DNA from: Bolinopsis microptera
Taxonomy: Eukaryota > Ctenophora > Tentaculata > Lobata > Bolinopsidae
Direction of reading: 5' to 3'
DNA length: 64,000 nt
Assembly: GCF_026151205.1 (NCBI RefSeq)
Contig: NC_087075.1
Location: forward strand, 12,880,303 to 12,944,302
The translations under genes and the position numbers were made by a program. Positions within the stretch are counted from its first letter, which is position 1, and the number at the start of each line of letters is the position of its first letter. The notes beneath the pieces are model-generated. The model did not search any database. It was not told the origin of the DNA and saw only the letters and a list, made by a program, of their open reading frames with translations. Positions 11,201 to 20,482 of the stretch are shown here, piece by piece.

Positions 11201-11452
11201 TAGATAATCAAATAAGAATATCAACCAAACGATGGAATAATGTACTGCTTGAATAGAGTAATTCAAGATGTATGTTTCAATAGGCACAATGACAGATAAG
11301 GGAACGTATTGATAAATTTCTAGTACGGACTTTTCCGAACGAAAACGTTTAAACCAACCTAGACAGGGTAGAGGATGAGCAATAAGAGCTGGAGCAAAAG
11401 CAACCATTTCTTGAAAAAACAGATCCAGTCTTTGGGATAGGAGTCGTAACAT
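8278..11452 (-). CDS. MRPL32: Mitochondrial large-subunit ribosomal protein bL32m
   Basis: Minus-strand exons 11452-11359, 11177-11032, 10732-10646, 10318-10229, 8835-8660 and probably 8497-8278 join in phase (271 codons with stop). Key signature: CTDCGAPRRVYFMCEVCYAK (exon 3), the four-cysteine zinc ribbon of bL32m, preceded by a basic LLMGYAPKRKKSVKMKRIER segment and followed by a helical tail. The first exon (MLRLLSQRLDLFF...) suits a mitochondrial presequence. The protein acts in the mitoribosome large subunit. The last exon uses a weak AAAAG acceptor and encodes an acidic tail of ISDPDL-type repeats; without it the frame ends at 8614 after LKLAWCVNV. The 3' splice site of exon 5 is the last of ~22 tandem copies (see repeat at 8836). 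Confidence 0.75.
8322..8465. repeat. 18-bp tandem repeat, possibly coding
   Basis: Eight or so copies of an 18-bp unit (AGGTCAGGATCAGATATC and variants). The length is a multiple of three and the minus-strand frame stays open, reading (D)(L/M)ISDP. It forms the tail of the possible last MRPL32 exon. Confidence 0.85.
8836..10020. repeat. 53-bp minisatellite carrying the MRPL32 exon-5 acceptor
   Basis: About 22 copies of a 53-bp unit. On the minus strand each unit contains CCCCCAG (the 3' splice site) followed by the first ~30 nt of exon 5 (K Y K P Q T Y E E Q) and then TAA. Only the copy next to the exon body (8835) continues into open coding sequence. Minor variants (TTCGGGG, TATTGGG, TATGGGG) alternate along the array, indicating higher-order duplication of multi-unit blocks. 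Confidence 0.95.
10946..11012. repeat. CRE/E-box 20-bp satellite block
   Basis: Three and a half copies of the unit, ending 20 nt from the 5' splice site of MRPL32 exon 2. A short duplication of flanking sequence (attgtaccttacagggttta at 10911 and a near copy at 11025) brackets the block. Confidence 0.88.
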
Positions 11453-12127
11453 TATCTGATCGTGCCCTATATTATGATGGAAAATAATTATTGTAAAAAA
11501 CGTTTTAATTGTAGATGGATATCTGTGATTGAGATTCAACAAATAAACCATAATTAAAATTCGTCATCTACAATAGGACAATAAAGCGATTGATTCACAT
11601 TCCACAAATACGCTTCAAGCAAAGGCCAATTCAGGTAGATTTATTTTCAGTAATTCAGTAATTCATGCAGATCATGTAACTGCAATGGTATTTTGACATA
11701 GTGATATAATGGAATAAATCAAAGAATAAAATGCAGGAGTTCTGGTTTAATAATAAAACAAATATTTATTTTTACGGCACAATCAAACAATATCAATAAT
11801 AAATAAATCAGGGGAGGTTTGAGGAGGTTTCAAGTGCCGAAGGCCACTGCTTATCTTTAGGATTTGAGAGTGACCTGTGCTTGAAACCCCCTCAACCATC
11901 CACTACGTCAATATAAAACTTATTATACAAATATAGAAAAATATAATTATCTAAGCTAAAATTGCTTATTGGTCTAGTTTGGTGACATAGGAGAGCCCAG
12001 TTGAGTTTTAGTTTAGGTTTATGTTTTAAATCATAGTTTGAAAGGTTAGCCATGTTTCATGGCAGAGAGAGATATCATGTGTGCAGAGCCGTACCAGATG
12101 TAGAATTTGAGATATAATATAGATTAG
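11453..12127. other. MRPL32 upstream region and LINE 3' region
   Basis: Upstream of the MRPL32 start. The right part is the 3' untranslated end of the minus-strand LINE fragment at 12128. It contains an imperfect 16-bp inverted repeat (11819-11834 with 11880-11895, one mismatch) enclosing GTGCCGAAGGC, a stem-loop plausible for a LINE 3' end. Confidence 0.5.
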
Positions 12128-12958
12128 TTACCATATATTAGGGTCACCTCGATTTTGGAGGGATAGCAAGTGCTTTTTAAGGTTAGATTTAATAATACCT
12201 GACGAGGCTGATAAGTCTGAATTTTTGGAAGACCCCGGGATTATTATCCCATCTACATTAGCATCACATATTTCGAATACATAGGGGATGAGATCATTCC
12301 ATATTTTCGTAGAGGTGTACAAAAAGTTCTGTTGGGAGATATCTAACCTCAGTAATGGGACAATCAGACGAAGTTTTTCATTTCTAGGACAGAACTTGAA
12401 AAGATCTTTAATCGACTGGGGGACATCAAATTTAAGAATTTTGAATAGCTCCATAAATGTATGGTACATGTGCAGATTCTCCAGGTTCATAATTTTCTGC
12501 TCAGTGAATAGCGGTTTAGTGTGTTCAAGACAGTAGTTCTTTTTAGCCATATGTTCGTTATAAGTTCTTGAACGTGCACAGGTTAAGTAGTATTCTTTAT
12601 GATCAAAATTGGGAATGTTACCAAATAGCAGTCGTATACATCGTTTTTGAATAGCAAAGATTTTATTCAGCTTATGTTTAGGGATCCCACCCCAGCAACT
12701 TATACAATAGCTAAGATGTGACATAAAAAGAGCATTGTATAGTTTCAAATATTCAGATTTGGGAATGAATTTGCAAATTCTCTTAATCGATACAATACTG
12801 GAGTTCAGCTTTAAAGATAAATGATTAAGATGTGGTTCCCAACATAGCTGTTCGTCTATTATCACCCCAAGAAATTTTGTACATTGAACTTTTTCTAGCT
12901 TTTTGCCATCTATTGAAATCGTTAGATTCCTGTTAAAGGGCCGTGTTCCATTTAACAT
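12128..12958 (-). mobile_element. 5'-truncated CR1/L2-type LINE, RT C-terminal part
   Basis: 276-aa open frame matching the region downstream of the RT catalytic core: KFLGVIIDEQLCWEPHL, then FAIQKRCIRLLFG and a C-terminal IWN motif. The same blocks occur in the intact LINE ORF2 at 28384-31887 (KFLGVVIDEKLSWGPHI, ITQKRCIRILFG), but the copies differ widely, so this is another family of the same clade. The catalytic YADD region is absent, hence 5' truncated and inactive. Confidence 0.85.
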
Positions 12959-13438
12959 ATTGATAATAGTTTTGGTATATTATTACAAAATGAATGAGTT
13001 AACAAACATTCGCAAGATAATTTTTATGAAAATGTTTTATCGATCATAACATTAACATAGTTAAAACTCTTAAGTTTTCATAAAAATTGATTACAAAATG
13101 TGCATAAAATAAACATTAAACAAACAACATTTAACTATTGAATTCTGATTTCAACTTAGTAGAAACACAACCAAAATAATAAACTGCTTTCAATATGAAA
13201 TAAATTAAAACTGTCTAGTAATAAATTAACATTTGACCAATAGTATTCATAAAATGCATGCTACCAAATTAGAAAGACGAGCCTAAAACATTAATTTGTA
13301 CGACTAAAAACTAAAATTTTAAATAATAAGTCTATAAGTGAATAAATATTTAACGTGTAACTAACAAAATACACATTGCAGACTTATGACAACCCTAAGA
13401 TTCACTCCTTGAAAGTAAGCAAGTGATTCGTTATTTGA
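12959..13438. other. AT-rich spacer
   Basis: AT-rich sequence between the LINE fragment and the first zinc-finger gene; probably its 3' flank. Nothing else recognised. Confidence 0.5.
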
Positions 13439-15775
13439 TCAATATTCGTCCAAGACGTCCTCAATCACAACCTCCCAGTTCACTTTAGGGACACATGTCT
13501 CCACTATGATAGTAGCATATGGCGAGTTAGGATAAGCTGGCTTCTCAACCCCAACTGGACCCCTCTTCAGTTTGCTGCAATATTTTCCAGCCTCAACTTC
13601 AGCCTCAAGCTCAAACTTCAGTTTGCTGCAAGATGGGTGATCTTTGTTGTTTTTCCTCTTCGATACTGGTTTGGCTGAGAAGGTACTTGTTTTTTGTTTT
13701 TTCCTTATGTGTGCCTCGGATACATTGTGTACTGTGATGCAAGTACAGTCTTTACTGTCCTTTACACAATTTTTTGAAGCTATGAAGTTCATCATATATA
13801 GCCATTCTTCCAGGACGTTTTGATAACTTATTTGGTCATCTTTGGAAAACCTTTGGTTGAATGAAATTACATGAACTTTTATTATTGTCTGTACATCACT
13901 CACAGAAAAGTTTTCTGATCTCAACACATCGTTTAGTTTAGCAATAAATTCATTTAAGGCTGATTCATATGTTTTTCTGCGTCTTTTTCGTGGAGCTTTG
14001 AATGTGTGAGATGAATTATTTCCGTTATTAACAACAAGATTGTTGTGGCCGACTTTTGCTCGATTTTTAGCCTTGATGTTTAGAAAATGTAGCCATTCTA
14101 TCAATATGTTTTGGTAACTTATCTGTTTGTCGTTGGAAACCTTTTTGTTAAATGAAACCACATGCTTTTTGACGATTGCCTCCATGTCCCTGACAGAAAT
14201 TATATCTGCTTTCAAAGTCACATTCAGATTTAGAATAAAATCCTTCATGGATGGCTCACGTTGTTTAGTTTCAGACAACTTTGAAGATAATGCGTTACCA
14301 GTCTTATTTTTAGCAGCTTTGGTATTAAAGAAATGCAACCACTCATCTAAAATATTTAGCTCACTAATGTGATCCTCGAGCAGACAATTTTTGTTGAACA
14401 AACTCACATGGTGCTGGATCAATTTTTCTGTGTCTCTGACAGAAAGCCTTTTCGTTTTCAAAACTTGGTTCAAAGAAGAAATAAACTCTTTGTGAGATGA
14501 ACATTTTGGTGCAGTTTCCAACAGCTTCAAATAATATGATGATGTGTTATCTTTTCCTTGGAAGTTTTTCATTTCACAGGTATTCCAATGTTTTGCCATA
14601 TATTTTCCAGTAACATAGGTGTTCCCACATGGACATCGAAAAGGCCGCCGTTTACTTCTTTCAACTAATTGGCTATTGATCGAATGAAGCCATTCATCAA
14701 CAGCATTTCTGCCAAGAACTTGTCCACCTACACCTACATCTTTATTAAACTCAGCAACATAACTCTTGATTACACTTTCAACTGTGTTGATTGAATTTGG
14801 GTCAACATCTCTTAAAAATTCATCCAAAGACAGGGCAAACTGCTTATCGAAGTATTTTTCAGATATGTCTGCCGCAAATGTGTGCTTTCTTTTCTCTGCT
14901 GTACACCATTCTCTGACTGCTTGATACGAGAAAATGTAGTTAGGAAACCTTAAAGTAAACTCCCACTGAGCTTCATCAATACCATATACAGAACCATATT
15001 GACCACAATTAGATGCAATACTTGGAGGTACATATAATTTCTGTGTGGATATTGTGATGTTATTCTTGACACGTTTTCCCAGAAGTTCAGTTATCCTGCG
15101 CCAGCCTAATCTGCAACCTGGCTCTATTTTAGCAAATTGCAACTGAGCCTTATGTATTCCATGGAGTAGAGCATACTGTAGACACGCTATCTCAACTTTT
15201 GTCTTTCGCTGTGAGGATACATTCAATCTTTTATTGTTGGATTTTGAATTTCTATGATATTTAAATAGGTTAGCTTTATGTGTGCTGTTAGAAACACAGG
15301 AAGAAAGGAAGCCTAATGAATCTTGAGAAAGATTGTCCTCCTTTTGTGTGGGACATGCTGTTGTCAAAGTGGATTGAGATTCGCCTTTTTGATTTGCAGA
15401 TTCATTGAAAGATGCCAAAGCCTGTGGGTGGTTCAACTGTACATGCTGCATATGATGCAGTTCGTTTATAAAACAAATGCTGCAATGACTACATTTAACT
15501 CTTTTCCTTAACCTTTGAGAAACCTTGAAAGAGGCTTTTTTTGGACGTCTATGCTGCCTTTTTAGATGAGATAAAAAAGCTGATTCAGTTTCACATTTTA
15601 TTCCACATAGACTGCAGGAGTACTTAAGAAACTCAGAGTGGTTTGCACGCAGATGCTGTAAACGACACATAGCACTAGAAAACGTTAGATCACATATCTT
15701 GCACAGCCATCTCTTAGATGATTTGTCGTATAGACTGGTTACCCCCATGTTACACCCTGTAATGTAACTAGGCAC
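13439..15775 (-). CDS. Zinc-finger protein with four-copy helical module (paralog A)
   Basis: Intronless 778-aa frame. N-terminus: three C2H2 fingers (C25/C28/H41/H46; C54/C57/H70/H75; C95/C98/H111/H116). Residues 190-295 form a conserved domain shared with the neighbouring gene, including HGIHKAQLQFAKIEPGCRLG and YGIDEAQWEFTLRFPNYIFS. Next come four copies of a ~57-residue module (about 311-368, 428-486, 512-568, 607-665) of the form L..F..(S/N)SV.D.E..I..HV..FN...........N.L.EWLH..N. Between modules 1 and 2 is a CCHC-like finger (C381/C383/H396/C400). The tail is basic then acidic. I do not recognise the family; DNA or RNA binding is inferred from the fingers only. It may be a lineage-specific transcription factor or derive from a mobile element. 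Confidence 0.8.
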   Translation of the reverse strand: MPSYITGCNMGVTSLYDKSSKRWLCKICDLTFSSAMCRLQHLRANHSEFLKYSCSLCGIKCETESAFLSHLKRQHRRPKKASFKVSQRLRKRVKCSHCSICFINELHHMQHVQLNHPQALASFNESANQKGESQSTLTTACPTQKEDNLSQDSLGFLSSCVSNSTHKANLFKYHRNSKSNNKRLNVSSQRKTKVEIACLQYALLHGIHKAQLQFAKIEPGCRLGWRRITELLGKRVKNNITISTQKLYVPPSIASNCGQYGSVYGIDEAQWEFTLRFPNYIFSYQAVREWCTAEKRKHTFAADISEKYFDKQFALSLDEFLRDVDPNSINTVESVIKSYVAEFNKDVGVGGQVLGRNAVDEWLHSINSQLVERSKRRPFRCPCGNTYVTGKYMAKHWNTCEMKNFQGKDNTSSYYLKLLETAPKCSSHKEFISSLNQVLKTKRLSVRDTEKLIQHHVSLFNKNCLLEDHISELNILDEWLHFFNTKAAKNKTGNALSSKLSETKQREPSMKDFILNLNVTLKADIISVRDMEAIVKKHVVSFNKKVSNDKQISYQNILIEWLHFLNIKAKNRAKVGHNNLVVNNGNNSSHTFKAPRKRRRKTYESALNEFIAKLNDVLRSENFSVSDVQTIIKVHVISFNQRFSKDDQISYQNVLEEWLYMMNFIASKNCVKDSKDCTCITVHNVSEAHIRKKQKTSTFSAKPVSKRKNNKDHPSCSKLKFELEAEVEAGKYCSKLKRGPVGVEKPAYPNSPYATIIVETCVPKVNWEVVIEDVLDEY

Positions 15776-16398
15776 CTGTTACTCCAGCCATAACCTAGAA
15801 ATGTTTGTCGGTTTACATAATTAATGTAAGAAATATGAAGTTAATTAATTATTGATTGACACTGGCTTAAATAATTAAGTTTATCTAAATATTCAAATAT
15901 TACACACAAGCAGATTTATTGACTAATTTTATATGTCAATTTTAGTTGGTTCATGAATTGGTAATTGCAGCTGTTATGTCTTATGTGATACTCTAATACT
16001 GGAAGGTATCAGTGATTACTATTCATGGTCTTAGTTTGAATATTATTATGTAGATCATACAATTCTGCAAATAAATGATAATTGGTGATAAAAATGAAAA
16101 CACTTTATCGTAATACAATATAATAAGATTGTAAGCTACAATTTTTTGGAGTTAAGATGATTATACCGATACACATGTAGTAAAAAATATCTGGGAAAAA
16201 TTGTTTGAAAAACTGGTATCAAACAAGCGTCCAGGACGACAAAATATTCGGTTACAATCACTTATCAGTCAATTTAATAGACACCAATCAGTCATCAGCA
16301 TGATAATACTATCTTAAAAGAAAACTTGGTTTAATAAGGTATGAAAATATAATTTATTTAAAAGGCTAACCTGATAAAACATAAACTATTAGAATACA
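15776..16398. other. spacer between the zinc-finger paralogs
   Basis: AT-rich, no coding signal. Expected to hold the promoter of paralog A and the 3' end of paralog B. No terminal repeats are visible that would mark either gene as part of a transposon. Confidence 0.5.
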
Positions 16399-18072
16399 TC
16401 ACGCATATAATTTACTTTTGGCACAGCATTTGGCACTGTAGTGTTCTTTTAACTCATGAATCGTGTCAAATCTGGTAACACATCTAGGACAGAGGAACAC
16501 AATGGAACTGTTTGTACCCAGCATAATTGATGATGGTATACGTGGTTTAATTCTCTCATATTTTACTGTTATCTGCCGTTCTCCACAGATGTGCTCTCTA
16601 AGTCCAGCATATGTCAAAAAGGTGTCATTACATTTGGTACAAAGAAGTGAGATTTCCTGACCATTATCAGTGTAATGAGAATTGTGGACCACTCGGTAAT
16701 GCTCACGCAATCCTTCAATAGTTATGTGCTTAAAATTGCATTTCTTGCAGTTCTTGAAAGTGAGCAGCTCTGAATGATTATTTGCCTGATCACCATCCCT
16801 TACAATCTTATTGGATGTGATTTTTTCAGATAGCAGCCTTTTCTTATGGCAGGATTTTATATGCCTCTTATACCTAAACTCTTGAGGAGTCGAGTACTCA
16901 CAATCAGAACACTTGAATGCATTAGAGTAAGTTTCTTCAACAACTGATGAGCCACTTTCTGAATCTGATATTGTTTCACACTCACTAGGAGTTGCTTTAT
17001 TTCTGCAGGACCTCTGAGATCTCACTTGGGCTTCTGATTTGAAATCTGGTAACCAACACTTCGGCTTATGTTTAGCAAGTTCTTTGTCAGTTTTATAAAC
17101 ATTACCACACGCACAGTGAAGAATGGGAACTTTTTTCTTCTCTGCCATTTGATTGTTTATTACATGTAGCCATTCTTCGACAGCATTGTCCTCATTAATA
17201 GCCTTCTCATCATCATCAATTTCTTGGTTATATTTCTGCACCTCATTCTTTATGGTCTTTTCTGCCTCACTTATCGATAATGATTTTGTGTTGAGCACAG
17301 CTTCATTAAGTGATGAAACAAATTCTTCATCAAATGGCTTTTCCAAGTTACTGTCTTTTTCTAATTTCATTCTCTCAGCTTCACACCAATTTCTTACGCT
17401 AGCATAGGAGAAAATGTAGTTAGGATATTGTAAAGTAAACTCCCATTGTGCATCATCAATACCATAAGTAACACCAAACTTACCACAGTCAGACTTGATA
17501 CCAGCTGGAATAGCAAGCTTAGAAAGTTGTACATCTTTTTTGCCACCCTTACGACCTCTCTTGTACAAATATGCTGCTTTCTTACCAGTCTTATCATGCT
17601 TATGCATACTCAATATTTCTGTCAAACGTCGCCAACCTATTCTACAGCCAGGTTCTAGTTGGGCATATCGAAGTTGAGCTTTATGTTTACCATGAACCAT
17701 TGCATAGCGCATGCATGCCATTTCAACTCTAGCCCTCCATTGGGGAGACACTTTCGACACTGTCTTGCTGGCATTCTTCTGCATAGTGACAAGACTGGAA
17801 TTCTTTGCAGTTGGAAGTTTGGCTGTGCCTTTAGAAAGAGTTGCAGCAGATATTGTTTCTGATTCCCTTTTTTTCTTTTTTGTGTGCTTGTTGCGAACAT
17901 GCCTTGTTAAAGCATCCTGTGATTCACATTTTATGCCACACATAACACAAGGATATTGTAAGGATTCAGGATGGCAGTGGCGAACATGTTGTATACGAAG
18001 GAGTTCATTGATGAAGCGTGCATCACAAGTCCTGCATACACTTGGCAGAGGTTGACTGCCATCAGATTCCAT
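16399..18072 (-). CDS. Zinc-finger protein, single-module paralog B
   Basis: Intronless 557-aa frame. Two N-terminal C2H2 fingers (C13/C16/H29/H34; C42/C45/H58/H63). The shared domain follows at about 108-232 with HGKHKAQLRYAQLEPGCRIG and YGIDDAQWEFTLQYPNYIFS, very close to paralog A. One copy of the ~57-residue module comes next (FVSSLNEAVL... EEWLHVINNQ), then a C-C-H-C finger (LHCACGNVYKTDKELAKH). The C-terminal half has four further C2H2-like fingers, at about FKCSDC, KNCKKC, LLCTKC and FLCPRC. Tandem head-to-tail with paralog A, so the pair arose by local duplication, with module amplification in A and extra fingers in B. Function unknown. Confidence 0.8.
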   Translation of the reverse strand: MESDGSQPLPSVCRTCDARFINELLRIQHVRHCHPESLQYPCVMCGIKCESQDALTRHVRNKHTKKKKRESETISAATLSKGTAKLPTAKNSSLVTMQKNASKTVSKVSPQWRARVEMACMRYAMVHGKHKAQLRYAQLEPGCRIGWRRLTEILSMHKHDKTGKKAAYLYKRGRKGGKKDVQLSKLAIPAGIKSDCGKFGVTYGIDDAQWEFTLQYPNYIFSYASVRNWCEAERMKLEKDSNLEKPFDEEFVSSLNEAVLNTKSLSISEAEKTIKNEVQKYNQEIDDDEKAINEDNAVEEWLHVINNQMAEKKKVPILHCACGNVYKTDKELAKHKPKCWLPDFKSEAQVRSQRSCRNKATPSECETISDSESGSSVVEETYSNAFKCSDCEYSTPQEFRYKRHIKSCHKKRLLSEKITSNKIVRDGDQANNHSELLTFKNCKKCNFKHITIEGLREHYRVVHNSHYTDNGQEISLLCTKCNDTFLTYAGLREHICGERQITVKYERIKPRIPSSIMLGTNSSIVFLCPRCVTRFDTIHELKEHYSAKCCAKSKLYA

Positions 18073-19330
18073 TCATTGAATAGTTTCTGACATTAATCAA
18101 ACACTTAGGATCATCTCTAAAACAGAACTTTATTTGAATTATAGCATCAATACCATCATTCTTGAATGTGAAAAAAAATCAGGTTCAATTGATAGACAAT
18201 GCGGTGGATATTTGGTGCTTAATCATGCTAAGCACACAATTTTGATTTTTCAAAGTTATTCAAAGAAAAGGTCCCACAGACATTATTTCAGACCACTTAC
18301 TCGCTTAGATCTTTATTAACAATTGGAAATGACGGCTGAAGGCAAATGATCTATATCTACAGGTCTGCAGTTATTTTAAGTAAGTCAAGTTTAGTAATGT
18401 GGCGATACAGTTACCAGTTCAAATAACTTAATTATGCGTAAAAGTAGAGTGCCAACTACAATTTGTACAAAAGATGCAGCAAAATTTGAAGTTACACAAG
18501 CTTCTGTACAATGGGATTTTCTAATAAATACACAACATTGCAATTAGAATTGGAATTAAACAGTAAATCTTCAATCATTAATAAGATTGATTCCTTATCT
18601 GAAATATTGTAAAAATGAATTGATCAATTGCAATAATTTGCCTTTAGAACCCACCCATCAATAGAATAAGATCAAATTGGTTACTATTATCAAATAAGTT
18701 TTCAAACAATATATATGGACACGTTCATTGAAGTTTGAGGATATTGGTAAATATTAGTGACCCTACTAAATGGCACGATGGTGTAAAATGTGTCACACTA
18801 TGAAACTATATAAACCCTCTAACCCTAAGATAATCGTTTCATCCTCTAGATAAACTTTGTCGCATAACGATATCTTTATCAGACGATAAGATATCGCTTA
18901 AATGCGGCCGGCAGTGAGTTGTAAACTTTGTCACACTATAAAAACGTGACGGAGTTTATATGGACCCCTTGTTGCCGTGTTTGACCAAATTTTCGAATTT
19001 CCAATTCATAGAATAGCTTTATATGACTATTATCTACATATTTACTAGCGACTTTTTTCCTTAAATGGTAGCACCATGTAAACTCCGTCACACATTTAAG
19101 AAATTTATATGAGGGATGTTTATGACATCCTGACAAGAAATGCCGAATAGTCTAGCATTATTTTATGAGCTGAATGTGTTTGGAATTGTTCACATATTTC
19201 ATTGTTATACGCAAATACAAATACAGAAGGCAGAAATAGGTAAATTTAGTCACATAAATTTGTATGATATCTCAACATGTGTAAAATTGAGTAAATATTA
19301 GTATACCAACTTAAACACCCTAGTTAGTTA
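18073..19330. other. gene-free region with five GTAAA-N4-GTCACA boxes
   Basis: AT-rich DNA. GTAAANNNNGTCACA occurs at 18783, 18921, 19078 and 19240, and a near match in inverse orientation at 18946 (CGTGACGGAGTTTAT). A hairpin (CGATATC...GATATCG) lies at 18868-18897. No convincing coding exon. Confidence 0.65.
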
Positions 19331-19740
19331 GTTAGTAGTTAGTAGGTGACGGGAGCTTCTAAGCTTTCCGTAGTGCCCCCAACCTGCTTTCAGATATGGG
19401 GGTCATATATGCCTTCAGTTTCCACCCGGTGAACCTGGTCGGCGAGCCCCCAGGTTTCAACTGCGCATAATAATATAGCCGTGCGGGTAATAAATCCCGG
19501 GTTGGCTTTTCGTGTATTCGGTAGTGTGGCCGACCCCACTACTCTGCTGCGCGTTGCCGTGTTGGGGTGCTATCCCGGCCCGCGCGCCGGAGCTAGCCCC
19601 TCTCCCCGGCCTCCGCGCACTTCGGCTATTTCGCTATATAAGAATTGAAATCTGCGTTCGTTTTGCGTACTGTATGTTTGGCAAGATAATTATTTGTAAA
19701 GAATCAGAGTTGCCATGCCGCTCGCCCGAGCGTTTGGAGT
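19331..19740. other. GC-rich non-coding segment
   Basis: Locally GC-rich (19370-19620) after TTAGTTAGTTAG repeats. Contains CCCCCAACCTG...GGGGG and other short inverted repeats. No long reading frame and no recognised rRNA or tRNA. It leads directly into the three structured repeats. Confidence 0.5.
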
Positions 19741-19744
19741 TTTA

Positions 19745-19788
19745 GGAGCCCGTCCAGACACTTGCCTGGATTGCATCGCAATAGCTCC
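19745..19788. repeat. three-stem structured repeat, copy 1
   Basis: Outer stem GGAGC (19745-19749) with GCTCC (19784-19788). Inner hairpins: TCCAG...CTGGA (19753-19770) and ATTGC-ATC-GCAAT (19770-19782). Confidence 0.65.
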
Positions 19789-19858
19789 GTATCGACTCCT
19801 TACGCCCGAGTAAGTTGTTATATCCTATATACTCTGTAAGTTTCACGTTAGCGTCTGA

Positions 19859-19903
19859 GGTACCAGTCCAGACTATGTGTCTGGTTCGCATCGCGAAGGT
19901 CCC
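19859..19903. repeat. three-stem structured repeat, copy 2
   Basis: Outer stem GGTACC with GGTCCC (one mismatch). Hairpin 1 CCAGAC-TATGT-GTCTGG (19868-19884). Hairpin 2 TTCGC-ATC-GCGAA (19885-19897). The hairpin 2 stem differs from copies 1 and 3 by compensated base changes while the ATC loop is kept. Confidence 0.65.
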
Positions 19904-20035
19904 ATAGTGACGCTTTGCGCTTAACTCAAGATGTGAGTACGATGAGATTGTAATTTTATTGTATGACTGCAACTTGGAGATGGGTGATGAGGATTAGAAA
20001 ATGTATCGTTTCCAGTACCGAGAGGTTGGAACTAA

Positions 20036-20080
20036 GGGAGCCAGCCTGGACTCTTGTCCAGATTGCATCGCAATAGCCCC
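20036..20080. repeat. three-stem structured repeat, copy 3
   Basis: Outer stem GGG(A)GC with GCCCC. Hairpin 1 CTGGAC-TCTT-GTCCAG (20046-20061). Hairpin 2 ATTGC-ATC-GCAAT (20062-20074). Confidence 0.65.
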
Positions 20081-20104
20081 TTGTCGACCCTCGCTCTCGT
20101 TCCT

Positions 20105-20372
20105 GGTAACGGTGTGTGGTTACTATGGTAACAGTGTGTAGTTGCTATGGTAACAGTGTGTAGTTGCTATGGTAACAGTGTGTAGTAGCCATGGTAACAG
20201 TGTGTAGTTGCTATGGTAACCGTGTGTAGTTGCTATAGTATCAGTACGTAGTTACTATGGTAGCAGTGTTTAGTTGCTAGGTAGTGATTTGGAGTTGCTA
20301 CGGTAACCGTGTGTGGTTGCTATGTTAAGAGTGTGTAGTTTCTATGGCAACATTGAATGGTTGCTGTGGTAA
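20105..20372. repeat. 22-bp tandem array of RFX X-box-like palindromes
   Basis: About twelve units with a 22-bp period. The core is GTTGCTATGGTAAC (20141, 20163, 20207), with variants GTTACTATGGTAAC (20119) and GTAGCCATGGTAAC (20185). These match the RFX consensus GTNRCC-N(0-3)-RGYAAC with at most a C/T change; units after 20225 are more degenerate. Confidence 0.85.
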
Positions 20373-20404
20373 CAATTTAGAGTTCTTCTTCGTTGACAAA
20401 TTCT

Positions 20405-20482
20405 AGTAAAGTCGTTTCAAATGATTAACATCGTTTAAATGAATAACATCGTTTAAATGAATAACATCGTTTAAATGAATAA
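20405..20482. repeat. short tandem repeat (about 19 bp, 4 copies)
   Basis: Four copies of AACATCGTTTAAATGAAT and variants. Nothing else recognised between here and 22020 apart from short GC palindromes near 20525-20570. Confidence 0.8.

Noticed and set aside
17153-18055. Plus-strand frames across 17.1-18.05 kb
   Set aside because: Shadows of the intact minus-strand zinc-finger gene with clear C2H2 fingers.
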